64,000 nucleotides of DNA from Bacillus glycinifermentans (GCF_001042475.2 NZ_LECW02000001.1:62001-126000), one strand, 5' to 3'. Numbered from the stretch's first letter, positions 7,921 to 16,766 are shown. Numbers and translations: made by a program. The notes: generated by a model from the letters alone, not told the origin.

Positions 7921-8679
7921 TTAACGTTTTTTTAATTTAAAAACGATAAAATCAGGACACCTGAAATCTTCTTCAAATGACGGATATTTTTTCAGCATCT
8001 CTTCTGACGGCTTTGGTTCTATTATGCCTTCCAGCATGAAGCCTGTTTTCATCAAAGTGTTCATATAGCTCGTCAAGGTTCTATGGAAGAACAGCATATT
8101 TTCCCGTTCGCCAAGCTTTTGTTCGTATGTACCTTCATAAAAATATTGATCTACATTCCAATGCAGCTTTTTGCCGTCTTTCGATTTTTCCCAGCCGCTT
8201 TCCGGCGTAATGAAGCAGGGATGCAAAATCGAAAAAATAAAACATCCGCGGTCTGTCAGCAGCCGATGCATTTCCTGAAACGCTTTTTCATAATCCGCGA
8301 GGTCTTGCATGACCATATTCGATATAATCAAATCAAAGCTTTTGTCTTCTAACATATTCAGGTCTTCACAGTTCCCGTGCCGATACTCAATCGGCAAATC
8401 ATCCGGCGTTCTTTCCTTGGCAATGTCGATCATTCTCGGAGAGTAATCGACAGCTGTTACAGCAGCTCCGGCCTTGGCCAGCAGCCTGCTGAAATACCCT
8501 TCACCGCACCCGGCATCGAGCACACGTTTATTCTTTACCGTATCAATGAGAGAAAAAATGGCAGGATTTAAAAACACTTCTTTATGAATGTCTCCCAGTT
8601 CGGTATGATTGGCGGCATATGCATCGGCGAATCGGTTCCATCTTTTAATAGCTTCTTCTGTGCCAATTTTTCTTGTCAT
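7921..8679 (-). CDS. Class I SAM-dependent methyltransferase
   Basis: A 252-residue cytosolic methyltransferase. The SAM-binding motif I is VLDAGCGEGYFSRLLAKAG; motif II is AVDYSPRMIDIAKER; the later FDLIISNMVMQDLADYEKAF is typical of the methyltransferase type 11 fold. Start chosen at ATG 8679 because AAGGAGGAG precedes it; an upstream in-frame ATG at 8697 lies within the ribosome binding site region. It lies 33 bases downstream of the PLP decarboxylase gene on the same strand and may share its transcript. The substrate is unknown. Confidence 0.85.
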   Translation of the reverse strand: MTRKIGTEEAIKRWNRFADAYAANHTELGDIHKEVFLNPAIFSLIDTVKNKRVLDAGCGEGYFSRLLAKAGAAVTAVDYSPRMIDIAKERTPDDLPIEYRHGNCEDLNMLEDKSFDLIISNMVMQDLADYEKAFQEMHRLLTDRGCFIFSILHPCFITPESGWEKSKDGKKLHWNVDQYFYEGTYEQKLGERENMLFFHRTLTSYMNTLMKTGFMLEGIIEPKPSEEMLKKYPSFEEDFRCPDFIVFKLKKR

Positions 8680-8712
8680 AGTTCTCCTCCTTTTCAAAGT
8701 CTATTTAATCAT

Positions 8713-10152
8713 TTAAAGCGATAACCTCTGATCATAAAACCCATCTATTTTCTCAAAGACTCTTTCAATATGGGTATTTGAAATAAAAGGATTTAATAAA
8801 ACAGCGCGGAGCCAGCGGCTTCCTTTAAATGCTGGCAATGAAAAGAAGACGTTTTCTTCATTCAACAAAAACTGCTGCAATTCGAGATTCCAGTTATCCC
8901 ATTGAGCTTCATCAAGATCCTGCGGAATGCTTCTAAAGCAGACAACGTTTGTATCCGGATCTCCGGACAGTTCGAGATAATGGCGCTGTTTCACCTGTTT
9001 GATAAACTCGTCTTTTAATGCAAGGCTTTCATGCAACAGCTCTCTGTATCCTTTTAATCCGATGTGCTGAAGCGATAAATATAATTTCAGGATATCCGCA
9101 TGCCGCGTGCCCTGAACGTTTATTTCGCCCAGGTTTGTAAAGTCGGTTTCGTTCATATATGGGGCGGAAATGCGAAAATCGGTTTCCAAAACGCCGCGAT
9201 TCTTGAATAGAACCATTGCACAGGTCTTTGCAATGTACATCCATTTTTGCGGATTGAATGTGATGGAATCGGCCATTTCGATACCGTTCAGCTTGTCGCG
9301 GTAAGCTTCTGAAAAAATGAGTGCTCCCCCGTACGCTGCATCAACATGCAGCCACAATCCGTTTTCCCTTGCGATGTCAGCGATCGATCGAATGGGGTCG
9401 ATACTTCCTGTTACCGTCGTTCCAGCCGTGGCTGCAATCGCAAATGGAATCTTTCCTTCATTTTTTGCCTGGCTGATTTTCTTTTTTAAATCGTCAAGAT
9501 CCATTTTCGAATCGCTGTTGCTTTTCACCGGGACAATGCTGGAAATTCCCAAGCCCAACAGCATTGCTGCTTTGTGCAAGGAAGTATGGCTGACGTCTGA
9601 AGCAAAGATGACCGGCTGTCCGGAAAGTCCGAATAACCCCGATTCCTTCACCTTCAATTGATGATTACGCGCTGCTGCAAGCGCTTGAAGATTCGCGAGG
9701 CTCCCGCCGCTTGTCATCACGCCTCCTGAATTGTCATCGTATCCAAACATACGGGCAAAGGTGTCCAACAGCTGTACTTCCATTTTTGAAAAGACAGGCG
9801 ACATTTCCAGGCTCAGCATATTGTTGTTCACTGAAGTGCTGACGAATTCTCCCAGACAAGACATTAGAGTCGGAATGGAATCCATATGCCCCATATAATT
9901 CGGGCTTAGAGGATTCATGGAGTTTTTTACAATCGCCTGCAACTTTTTTAAAAGCTCTTCTAATTCGATCCCAGTCTCGGGTATATCGCCGTAATGCGAT
10001 GATTCCGGGGAAGGCAAAGTGCGGTGATTCCCGGCGCTGCTTCCGTGCTCAATGACGAATTTGACGATTTGATCAACAAGAATCGAGATTTCCTTAATAT
10101 TCTGACCATTCGGATCGATAAAGGCGTTCTTGGGCAAAAAGGATGGTTTCAT
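8713..10152 (-). CDS. PLP-dependent group II amino acid decarboxylase
   Basis: A 479-residue fold-type I enzyme. The N-terminal part has NYMGHMDS and SLEMSPVFSKME; the PLP-binding core includes SGGSLANLQAL, the aspartate in LHVDAAYGGALIF, and the Schiff-base lysine in FNPQKWMYI. It belongs with glutamate, aspartate/2,4-diaminobutyrate and aromatic amino acid decarboxylases. The substrate cannot be assigned with certainty. The probable operon with the downstream methyltransferase suggests a small modified-amine pathway. No strong ribosome binding site precedes ATG 10152. Confidence 0.85.
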   Translation of the reverse strand: MKPSFLPKNAFIDPNGQNIKEISILVDQIVKFVIEHGSSAGNHRTLPSPESSHYGDIPETGIELEELLKKLQAIVKNSMNPLSPNYMGHMDSIPTLMSCLGEFVSTSVNNNMLSLEMSPVFSKMEVQLLDTFARMFGYDDNSGGVMTSGGSLANLQALAAARNHQLKVKESGLFGLSGQPVIFASDVSHTSLHKAAMLLGLGISSIVPVKSNSDSKMDLDDLKKKISQAKNEGKIPFAIAATAGTTVTGSIDPIRSIADIARENGLWLHVDAAYGGALIFSEAYRDKLNGIEMADSITFNPQKWMYIAKTCAMVLFKNRGVLETDFRISAPYMNETDFTNLGEINVQGTRHADILKLYLSLQHIGLKGYRELLHESLALKDEFIKQVKQRHYLELSGDPDTNVVCFRSIPQDLDEAQWDNWNLELQQFLLNEENVFFSLPAFKGSRWLRAVLLNPFISNTHIERVFEKIDGFYDQRLSL

Positions 10153-10248
10153 AGTTCACACGCTGCTTTCTTTCACATTTTTCTTAATTATAGCATTGTG
10201 GTCATTCAGGTGTTCGAAAACTAGAACCTGTTTGTGCAGCAGGCATTT

Positions 10249-10425
10249 TCAGGGAAGGAGAAATTGACGGAAAGCGGAAGTTGCTATGAAAACTTTATGG
10301 TTTGGCGCTTTTGTCACATAGCCGTCGGCTTCCAATGAGCCGATGACGCTCGTCAGCTGCTGTTTTGTGATATTCAATCCGATGCTGATGTCTTTCATGT
10401 GTAAGGCTCCTTTTTGCACATGCAT
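10249..10425 (-). pseudogene. Remnant of a MarR-family regulator (DNA-binding part)
   Basis: On the minus strand the frame reads MHVQKGALHMKDISIGLN and continues ITKQQLTSVIGSLEADGYVTK, which is the helix-turn-helix of a MarR protein. It then runs into an unrelated 18-residue tail and stops. Both the N-terminal helices and the wing/C-terminal dimerisation helices are missing. The AAAAGGAG before the internal ATG 10398 encodes the family residues KGAL in frame, so it is not necessarily a real ribosome binding site. Most likely a decayed gene. Confidence 0.65.
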
Positions 10426-10528
10426 ATGCGTCAGGGATCAATCCGATATATTCTGTATAAGTGTTAAATCAACTGCGTTTTATCGAAAAGGTACAAATTA
10501 GTTGCTAATTTTCGTTCTGGTAAAAATA

Positions 10529-10592
10529 TTGACGTCATATAGTTTAACGGTATAAACTATATGACATGTGAATAAAGTTTAGTGGTATAAAC
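10529..10592 (+). promoter_or_regulatory. Promoter of ydgJ-ydgH with two repeated MarR-type operators
   Basis: TTGACG (10529-10534), a 16-base spacer and TATAAA (10551-10556) form a promoter. Two similar dyads occur: AGTTTAACGGTATAAACT at 10541-10558, over the -10 box, and AGTTTAGTGGTATAAAC at 10576-10592, at or past the transcription start. Both have the form GTTTA-N6-TAAAC. This arrangement suits autorepression by the MarR protein encoded just downstream. Confidence 0.7.
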
Positions 10593-10612
10593 GAATGCAG
10601 AGGTGAACCCTT

Positions 10613-11068
10613 TTGGATGAAAAGAAATTGTGCCAGGCAATCGATCTCTTTGCAGAAGTATTGTTTGTCGGCACAGAGTTTGTTCAGCGCGAAATTGACC
10701 AGGATGTGTTTCAGCATATATCAAGGGAACAGGCTGATTTATTAACGGTTTTAAAAATTAAAGGACCTTCCACTCCGGGAAGCCTTGCGCTCATACAAAA
10801 CGTACATAAAAGCGCCGTTTCCAACAGGCTGAAGAAGCTGCTGGAAAAAGGACTCGTTGAATGGGATGACTCTCCTGTCCAGCACGATAAACGTTCCAAG
10901 CTTATCAAAATTACGGAGCAAGGCGAAAACATCATGGAAGAATTAGATTCGGCCATTTTTAAGGCTCTAAAAAAAGTAATTGATGAGACAGATGAGGAAC
11001 ACTTGGATTCCTTTATCGAGATATTCACGATGTTAAAACAAAAATTTAAAGGAGACGTGACGGAATGA
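10613..11068 (+). CDS. ydgJ: MarR-family transcriptional regulator (YdgJ-like)
   Basis: A 151-residue winged-helix repressor starting at TTG 10613, 7 bases after AGAGGTGA. The helix-turn-helix is PGSLALIQNVHKSAVSNRLKKL and the wing is DSPVQHDKRSKLIKIT. It overlaps the following transporter gene by 4 bases, the same pairing as ydgJ-ydgH in B. subtilis. It probably represses its own operon by binding the two dyads upstream and releases upon binding a toxic lipid or drug. The inducer is unknown. Confidence 0.88.
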   Translation: MDEKKLCQAIDLFAEVLFVGTEFVQREIDQDVFQHISREQADLLTVLKIKGPSTPGSLALIQNVHKSAVSNRLKKLLEKGLVEWDDSPVQHDKRSKLIKITEQGENIMEELDSAIFKALKKVIDETDEEHLDSFIEIFTMLKQKFKGDVTE

Positions 11069-13725
11069 GATTGATCGTCAAATACAAATGGATCATTGCC
11101 GCATGCGTTTTAGCACTTACGGTCATCTTGAGTTTGTTTTCCCCGAACCTGACCGAACTGGCAAATCAAAAGGGGCAGGTACAGCTTCCGAATGATTCGG
11201 TGTCTGAGCAGGCGAAGGAGATTCTGAAAAACGCCGGGGAAAACAATAACACGATCAGCGTTGTCTTTACGCTGGATCACGCCTTTAAGAAAGACGAAAA
11301 ACAAAACATGCATGATGTAGCGGATCAGATCAAAAAGATCGAGGGGGTGAAAGGCGTTACATCCCCTTTTTCAGGCGATAAGGAGATACAAGATCAACTG
11401 ATATCAAAGGATAAGAAAACGGTCCTCATTCCCGTTACGGTCACAGGATCGGATAAACAAGTGGAAAAGATCGCGGACCGCATTTACCAAATCGTTCCCG
11501 ACGATCTAACGGCATACATTACAGGAGCGTCTCTCATTAATCAGGACTTTGCGCACAGCTCAGAGGAAGGGCTGAAGAAAACCGAAGTTATCACGGTCTT
11601 TTTAATTATCGGTTTGCTTTTGGTTGTTTTTCGGTCAGTCGTAACGCCTTTTGTTCCGATTATCGCTGTCGGTTTTTCCTATTTGATCAGCCAATCGCTG
11701 TTGGCGATCCTGGTTCATCATGTTGATTTTCCGATTTCGAGTTTTACGCAGACGTTTTTGGTGGCGATCCTGTTCGGGATCGGGACGGATTATTGCATCC
11801 TTCTTCTGACGCGCTTCCGCGAAGAGCTGGCAAACGGGCATGACAAAATAGAGTCCACTTTGATCGCTTACCGCACAGGGGGGAAAACGCTCTTTATCAG
11901 CGGCTTTGCCGTATTGATCGGTTTTTCTTCCCTCGGGTTTGCCAAATTTGCGATATTCCAATCTGCCGTAGGTGTCGCCGTCGGGGTTGGCGTATTAATG
12001 ATCATCTTGTATACGCTGCTGCCGTTGTTTATGGTGACCCTGGGTGAAAAATTATTTTGGCCGTCCAAAAAAGTGCTTTCTCACAGCGACAATAAATTGT
12101 GGGCGTTTCTTGGCAGACATTCGGTTGCGCGCCCGTTCTTGTTTATCATCATCACGGCTATCATTACAGTTCCGTTTATTTTAACGTATAATGATCAAAT
12201 TTCTTTCGATTCCACTTCGGAAATCAGCAGCAGCTATAAATCGGTAAAAGGCCTTGAAGTGATAAAAGAAGGGCTCGGCGAAGGAAAAGCCTTCCCGGTG
12301 AATGTCGTCATCAAAGGGGAAAACAAACTGACGACGGCTGAAACGATTCCTTATCTCGGGAACGTCAGCAAAGCCATTGAGAAGGTGGATCACGTCGATT
12401 CGGTGATGACGATCACGCAGCCGACCGGAAAGGAAATTGAAGGCCTGTCGATTGATCACCAGCTTGGGGCGGTTTCAGACGGACTTGATAAAGCGGCAAA
12501 AGGAATCGGCGATGTTCAAAGCGGTTTAACTGATGTAGAAGCAGGCCTAAGACAAATCGCGGGGCAAGCCGCAGGTTCTGCCGGGAGCGGACAATCGGGC
12601 GGTTCGCTGGGGGATGCGGCTGATGGGTTGGGGAAAATCAACAGCCAGCTCCAGCTCGTCAGCAAACAGATGGCTCAAACGGGTAACACCGCGCAGGCAG
12701 TGCCTCAGCTGACTGCAATCAGCGGCCAGCTTGGGCAGATTCAAAGCGGGCTTGAGCAAGCTGATCAGCAGCTTGCAGGACAAGAGCAGCAGGCCGGAAC
12801 GCTGAAAGAAAGCCTAGGTAAGCTTGCAGACGGTGTGAAGAGCGCAAATGACGGCCTTGCAAAAGTGACTGACGGCATCACGGCTTCCGCTGATATGCTG
12901 AAGGACATGAGCAAAAGCTCTGCAGTGAAGGATACGGGGATATTCATTCCCGATCAGGTCATGAAAAATAAAGAATTTAAGAAGGCAATTGACAATTATT
13001 CATTTTCAGACGGAAATGGCGTCCAATTAAGCGTGGCGCTGGATATCAATCCGTATTCGGAACAGGCCATTACAACGGTCAATCAGATCAAAAAAGCACT
13101 CGCCGATGAAGTCTCAGGCACTCCTTTGAAGGATGCAACGATTGCGTACGGCGGAGTCTCCAGTCAGAACGCCGATTTAAAAGAGCTGTCGACGACAGAC
13201 TTATCCCGCACGATGACGATTATGGTCATCGGTTTGTTTGCGGTGCTGACGATTTTGTTCCGTTCGATGATCATGCCCATCTATATGATTGCGTCTCTAT
13301 TTATCACATATTACACGTCGATATCGATTACGGAGCTGATTTTTGTCCGGATCATGGGCGACGACGGGGTCAGCTGGGCCGTTCCGTTCTTCAGCTTTGT
13401 GATCCTGATCGCTTTAGGGGTGGATTATTCGATTTTCCTGCTTGACCGGTTTAAGGAAGAGGTGCACCTCGGTATCAATCAAGGTATTGTAAAGTCTATG
13501 AGCAAGATGGGGTCTGTGATTATGACGGCAGCCGTTATTCTGGCCGGTACATTCGCGGCTATGATGCCTTCGGGGGTCAATACGCTGATGCAGGTGGCGA
13601 CAGTCGTCATTGTCGGCCTTCTGCTATACGGCCTCGTCATCCTGCCGCTGTTGATTCCGGCGATCACTGTGACGTTCGGAGAAGGCAACTGGTGGCCGTT
13701 TGGCAGAAAAAAGAGCGGAGAATAA
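11065..13725 (+). CDS. ydgH: MMPL/RND-like membrane transporter (YdgH-like)
   Basis: An 886-residue membrane protein with two MMPL halves, each of about six helices. The first half contains the TM4 signature around FGIGTDYCILLLTRFREEL and the second ALGVDYSIFLLDRFKEEV; the acidic residues in these helices drive proton-coupled export in the family. Between the halves is a long extracytoplasmic region with Gly/Gln-rich heptads (GLTDVEAGLRQIAGQAAG and similar), as seen in YhgE/Pip-like proteins. The ATG overlaps the ydgJ stop. It probably exports a hydrophobic compound sensed by YdgJ. A strong terminator follows. Confidence 0.9.
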   Translation: MRLIVKYKWIIAACVLALTVILSLFSPNLTELANQKGQVQLPNDSVSEQAKEILKNAGENNNTISVVFTLDHAFKKDEKQNMHDVADQIKKIEGVKGVTSPFSGDKEIQDQLISKDKKTVLIPVTVTGSDKQVEKIADRIYQIVPDDLTAYITGASLINQDFAHSSEEGLKKTEVITVFLIIGLLLVVFRSVVTPFVPIIAVGFSYLISQSLLAILVHHVDFPISSFTQTFLVAILFGIGTDYCILLLTRFREELANGHDKIESTLIAYRTGGKTLFISGFAVLIGFSSLGFAKFAIFQSAVGVAVGVGVLMIILYTLLPLFMVTLGEKLFWPSKKVLSHSDNKLWAFLGRHSVARPFLFIIITAIITVPFILTYNDQISFDSTSEISSSYKSVKGLEVIKEGLGEGKAFPVNVVIKGENKLTTAETIPYLGNVSKAIEKVDHVDSVMTITQPTGKEIEGLSIDHQLGAVSDGLDKAAKGIGDVQSGLTDVEAGLRQIAGQAAGSAGSGQSGGSLGDAADGLGKINSQLQLVSKQMAQTGNTAQAVPQLTAISGQLGQIQSGLEQADQQLAGQEQQAGTLKESLGKLADGVKSANDGLAKVTDGITASADMLKDMSKSSAVKDTGIFIPDQVMKNKEFKKAIDNYSFSDGNGVQLSVALDINPYSEQAITTVNQIKKALADEVSGTPLKDATIAYGGVSSQNADLKELSTTDLSRTMTIMVIGLFAVLTILFRSMIMPIYMIASLFITYYTSISITELIFVRIMGDDGVSWAVPFFSFVILIALGVDYSIFLLDRFKEEVHLGINQGIVKSMSKMGSVIMTAAVILAGTFAAMMPSGVNTLMQVATVVIVGLLLYGLVILPLLIPAITVTFGEGNWWPFGRKKSGE

Positions 13726-13732
13726 TAGCAAG

Positions 13733-13768
13733 AGAGTGATGAACAATCGATGTTCATCACTCTTTTTT
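13733..13768 (+). terminator. Terminator of the ydgJ-ydgH operon
   Basis: AGAGTGATGAACA pairs perfectly with TGTTCATCACTCT around a 5-base loop and is followed by TTTTT. It lies between convergent genes. Confidence 0.9.
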
Positions 13769-13772
13769 AGAT

Positions 13773-14312
13773 TTAAAACGTCAAATACCAGTAAATCGCG
13801 ATTTCATCTTGATGTTGATCGATGCCTTTATACAAGAAGAGATCAAACCCGCCGATTTCAAATCCGAAGTTTTCATAAAATTTGCATGCCTTTACATTGT
13901 TGTTCTGCGTTTCCAGCGTGATCCCCGCGAGGCCCTTTTCCTGCGCCCAGCGTTTGACTTGCTCCATTAATTTCCGCCCGATTCCATGGCGTCTAAACGC
14001 TGGGTCGACCTTGATGTCCTCGATATAGGCATATTCATTCCAGTTCCGTTTGACTGCGGCAAGTCCTGCAGGCTGATTGCCGGCAAACGCCAAATAAACG
14101 GCTTGATCGGGGTTATCGAGATATGCAGAGTAATCAGCGGGCTCTAACTCATCCGTATAGCTTTTTTTACAGCTTGGAATTGGTTTTACTGAATATCGGA
14201 TTTTATTTTCCTCAAGCGTGAGAAGGAGAACCGAGTCTACGATGAAACTGTCATCGATTTCGGGCAGCCGGCCCAGATCCCCGCTTGTCATTTTTCTAAT
14301 GGTTATGTTCAT
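13773..14312 (-). CDS. GNAT acetyltransferase of the streptothricin acetyltransferase (SatA/YyaR) type
   Basis: A 179-residue acetyltransferase. The acetyl-CoA-binding motif A is VDPAFRRHGIGRKLMEQ. The flanking sequences NWNEYAYIEDI, ITLETQNNNVKACKFYENFGF and the C-terminal DEIAIYWYLTF follow the order seen in B. subtilis SatA (YyaR), which acetylates streptothricin. Sequence outside these motifs differs, so the antibiotic substrate is an inference from the family. A clear ribosome binding site GAGGTGA precedes ATG 14312. The gene is monocistronic and convergent with ydgH. Confidence 0.78.
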   Translation of the reverse strand: MNITIRKMTSGDLGRLPEIDDSFIVDSVLLLTLEENKIRYSVKPIPSCKKSYTDELEPADYSAYLDNPDQAVYLAFAGNQPAGLAAVKRNWNEYAYIEDIKVDPAFRRHGIGRKLMEQVKRWAQEKGLAGITLETQNNNVKACKFYENFGFEIGGFDLFLYKGIDQHQDEIAIYWYLTF

Positions 14313-14396
14313 GCTCTGAGTTCACCTCATTTTTTAACATCGTATCATAACAGCGAAGTGAGCGCTTCTAAACAATAGGGGGGTGTCGCCGATATT

Positions 14397-14414
14397 ATAA
14401 GTAAGGAAACTTAT
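14397..14414 (+). promoter_or_regulatory. Inverted repeat in front of mhqN
   Basis: ATAAGT-N6-ACTTAT lies between satA-like and mhqN genes, about 9 bases before a possible -10 box TATAGA. It is a candidate operator for the redox/quinone-responsive control of mhqN. It does not match the MhqR box I remember, so the regulator is open. Confidence 0.4.
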
Positions 14415-14447
14415 CGGAAAAGTATAGATAGAATGGAGTTTTTGAGA

Positions 14448-15065
14448 ATGGAATTTAACGAGCTTATCGAAACGCGTCACTCCGCAAATAATTTTCTGGA
14501 AGATGTTCAAATCACGGTGAAAGATTTGGAGCATATCTTTGAAGATATCAAGCTTGCGCCTTCGGCGTTCAATTTGCAGCATGCAGAGTATAAAGTAGTA
14601 TTGGATAAGGATTTAAAAGAAAAAGTCAAGGAAGCTGCGAACGGCCAATATAAAGTGCATTCAGCCTCTGCCGTGATTTTAGTGACGGGAGACCGCTACG
14701 CCTACCGGCAAACGGAAAAAATCAACGAAGGCATGAGGGATTTAGGAATTATTAAGGACTTTGAGCTGCATGAAATGATCGAAAACAATACCCACTTTTA
14801 CGAGTCGCGGGGGGAGCAATTTATGAAGGAAGAGGCTATTCGCAATGCTTCTCTTTCTGCGATGATGTTTATGCTCGCCGCCAAGAACCGGGGGTGGGAC
14901 ACATGCCCGATGATCGGATTTGACAGCGATCAAGTTCGCGATCTGCTGAAGATCCCGGATACACATGAAATCGTCCTCATGATAACGATCGGCAAAGAAA
15001 AAGAAAGCAGCCGCCGCTTGAGAGGATATCGCAAACCGGTTAATGAATTTGTTTCTTTCTATTAA
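14448..15065 (+). CDS. mhqN: Nitroreductase-family FMN oxidoreductase MhqN (YdfN-like)
   Basis: A 205-residue flavoprotein closely resembling B. subtilis MhqN, part of the methylhydroquinone response. Shared stretches include APSAFNLQHAEYKVVLD, NGQYKVHSASAVILV, EAIRNASLSAMMFML, WDTCPMIGFD and the end LRGYRKPVNEFV. The enzyme would reduce quinones or nitro compounds with NAD(P)H. ATG 14448 is chosen because GGAG lies 9 bases upstream; the earlier ATG 14433 overlaps that site. In B. subtilis mhqN heads an operon mhqNOP; here it stands alone before a strong terminator. Confidence 0.85.
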   Translation: MEFNELIETRHSANNFLEDVQITVKDLEHIFEDIKLAPSAFNLQHAEYKVVLDKDLKEKVKEAANGQYKVHSASAVILVTGDRYAYRQTEKINEGMRDLGIIKDFELHEMIENNTHFYESRGEQFMKEEAIRNASLSAMMFMLAAKNRGWDTCPMIGFDSDQVRDLLKIPDTHEIVLMITIGKEKESSRRLRGYRKPVNEFVSFY

Positions 15066-15072
15066 AAATGGG

Positions 15073-15103
15073 GGGCGGCCGTAAGAAAGGCCGCCCTTTT
15101 TAT
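15073..15103 (+). terminator. Terminator after mhqN
   Basis: GGGCGGCC, an 8-base loop, GGCCGCCC, then TTTTTATT. It abuts the stop codon of the convergent GntR gene. Confidence 0.9.
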
Positions 15104-15789
15104 TGATGAGACAGCACAGCGGTTAAGTGGTCAAGATCAAGCTGAAGGTGGCGAATCATCGCTTTTGATGCCTGTTCGTCGTCTCTTTGTTTCATATGGC
15201 GAAAAATTTCCCGATGCTGCTCCAAAATGGCTTCAGCCCGTTTTTCTCCTTCAAAATTCAAAATACGGAAATAATAAATTAACCCTTCCAAATCGTTGAG
15301 CTGTTTCCGCAATAGACTGTTTTGTGTATATTGGATAATTAAGTCGTGGAATGTATCATTTAATTCGATAATCGTGTTTTGCTCCTTGGATTGAAGGATG
15401 GCTTCCTCCGTTTTTTGCAAAACGCCTTCGATCGTTTTCAGTTCCTCTGCCGTTGCAATTCTTGCCGTCAATCCCGCAGCGAATGATTCAAGCGCCATCC
15501 GGCAAAAATAGATTTCTTCAACGTCCTTTATTGTCGGCTGATAGACCTTCACTCTTGAGTCGATGACGATGAGCCCCTCTTTTTCCAGAACCCTGATCGC
15601 TTCTCTTAAAGGGCTTTTGCTGACGCCGAGCTCCTTGGCTAACTTCGCTTCGGCGATTCGTTCACCGGGTTTTAATTTCCCTTCAAATATCATTCGCTTA
15701 ATCGCATGGTAGGATTGTTCATAAAACGGTTTTGGTTTTTCAATCACGCTTCTCATCCTCGTATTCGTTCTCATTTCGTATTTTACCAC
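15100..15789 (-). CDS. GntR-family regulator of the FadR/FCD subgroup
   Basis: A 229-residue regulator. Residues 20-85 form the winged helix (MIFEGKLKPGERIAEAKLAK, then ELGVSKSPLREAIRVLEKEG), followed by an all-helical FCD ligand domain with metal-ligand-like residues (ELNDTFHDLI, EQHREIFRHM). The start is uncertain: GTG 15789 and several internal ATGs lack a good ribosome binding site. It lies directly downstream of a TauE-type exporter gene on the same strand, separated by a terminator. Paired GTCGAC dyads at the exporter promoter are candidate binding sites. Confidence 0.85.
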   Translation of the reverse strand: MVKYEMRTNTRMRSVIEKPKPFYEQSYHAIKRMIFEGKLKPGERIAEAKLAKELGVSKSPLREAIRVLEKEGLIVIDSRVKVYQPTIKDVEEIYFCRMALESFAAGLTARIATAEELKTIEGVLQKTEEAILQSKEQNTIIELNDTFHDLIIQYTQNSLLRKQLNDLEGLIYYFRILNFEGEKRAEAILEQHREIFRHMKQRDDEQASKAMIRHLQLDLDHLTAVLSHQ

Positions 15790-15843
15790 AGGTTCCTACG
15801 TTATCTCCCACTATAACCACTCCAAGTGCAGGATAAACAAAAT

Positions 15844-15862
15844 GCCCGGCCGCAAGCCGGGC
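15844..15862 (-). terminator. Terminator of the TauE-type exporter gene
   Basis: GCCCGGC-N5-GCCGGGC, followed on the minus strand by ATTTTGTTT. It separates the exporter from the downstream gntR gene. Confidence 0.8.
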
Positions 15863-15868
15863 ACTGAA

Positions 15869-16606
15869 TTAAAATAAGAGCATGAATCCTGAAACGGCGG
15901 GAGTTAAAAATAAACCCGATTTCAAGACGACTTTCGGCAGGACATTGGTGAATTTAGCCCCGACATATGCGCCGCACATCGTGCCGATCAGGATTTTGAC
16001 CAATAGCATATAATCGACGAATCCTTCTGAAATATAGCCGATCCCACCGCCTAATGAGAGCGGAATAATGACGAGCATTGTCGTTCCTACGGAATGGCGA
16101 ATCGACAGGTTCAGCATCATCATCAACCCGATTTGAATAAAAGGCGCAGAGCCGATTCCGAACGTTCCGGACAGGACGCCGGCCACGATTCCCAATAAAC
16201 AGGCCTTGATCCAAAAGGCAAGGTTCGTTTCCTGGGGAGCTTCTTTTTCTTTCAAAAAGAATAATCTGATTAAAATCAGGATGGCCGATAAAAATAACAT
16301 TCCTGCGGTCATATAATGCAATGAACTTGAAGGTATCAGAGAAGTCAGCTTAGCTCCTACAAAGGATCCCGCTGCTGCAAAACAGCCGACGGTTAAGCCG
16401 ATTTTCAGCTTGATATTTCCTTCGCGAAAGTGGCTGTACGTGCCTGATAAACTCGTGAAAGCCATGCCGGCCAGAGACGTTCCCAATGCTGTATGAATCG
16501 GAATGTGAAACAGAATCGTTAACAGCGCGATGACGAATCCGGCTCCACCGGCTCCGACAAAGCCTAGTAAAAGACCTAGGAAAAACATAACGAAAACAAT
16601 CGACAT
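15869..16606 (-). CDS. TauE/SafE-family membrane anion exporter
   Basis: A 245-residue membrane protein with about eight hydrophobic helices. The TauE/SafE family features are the N-terminal LLLGFVGAGGAGFVIALL and the second half GVLSGTFGIGSAPFIQIGL followed by SIRHSVGTTMLVIIPLSLGG. The family moves sulfite, sulfonates or other organic anions. AAAGGAGAAG precedes ATG 16606. It has its own sigma-A promoter and putative operators. The neighbouring FCD-type GntR regulator suggests that it responds to an organic acid, but the substrate is unknown. Confidence 0.85.
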   Translation of the reverse strand: MSIVFVMFFLGLLLGFVGAGGAGFVIALLTILFHIPIHTALGTSLAGMAFTSLSGTYSHFREGNIKLKIGLTVGCFAAAGSFVGAKLTSLIPSSSLHYMTAGMLFLSAILILIRLFFLKEKEAPQETNLAFWIKACLLGIVAGVLSGTFGIGSAPFIQIGLMMMLNLSIRHSVGTTMLVIIPLSLGGGIGYISEGFVDYMLLVKILIGTMCGAYVGAKFTNVLPKVVLKSGLFLTPAVSGFMLLF

Positions 16607-16651
16607 GTTGCTTCTTCTCCTTTATGAAAACCTGATTTTGCACAATCTCGG

Positions 16652-16717
16652 GGTCGACGGTATTCGGTCGACCATAATGGATAACAACATCTTACTCTAT
16701 TATTTTCATATTGACAA
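16652..16717 (-). promoter_or_regulatory. Promoter of the TauE gene with paired GTCGAC dyads
   Basis: On the minus strand TTGTCA (16712-16717), a 17-base spacer and TAAGAT (16689-16694) form a good promoter. Downstream lie GGTCGACC (16666-16673) and GTCGAC (16653-16658), centred 14 bases apart, close to the transcription start. They fit the compact GT..AC dyads bound by FadR/FCD-type regulators. Confidence 0.6.
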
Positions 16718-16766
16718 GCCGGCCTGGTATGAGGACATTGATTTCAGCGAACCGGCCGAACATACG

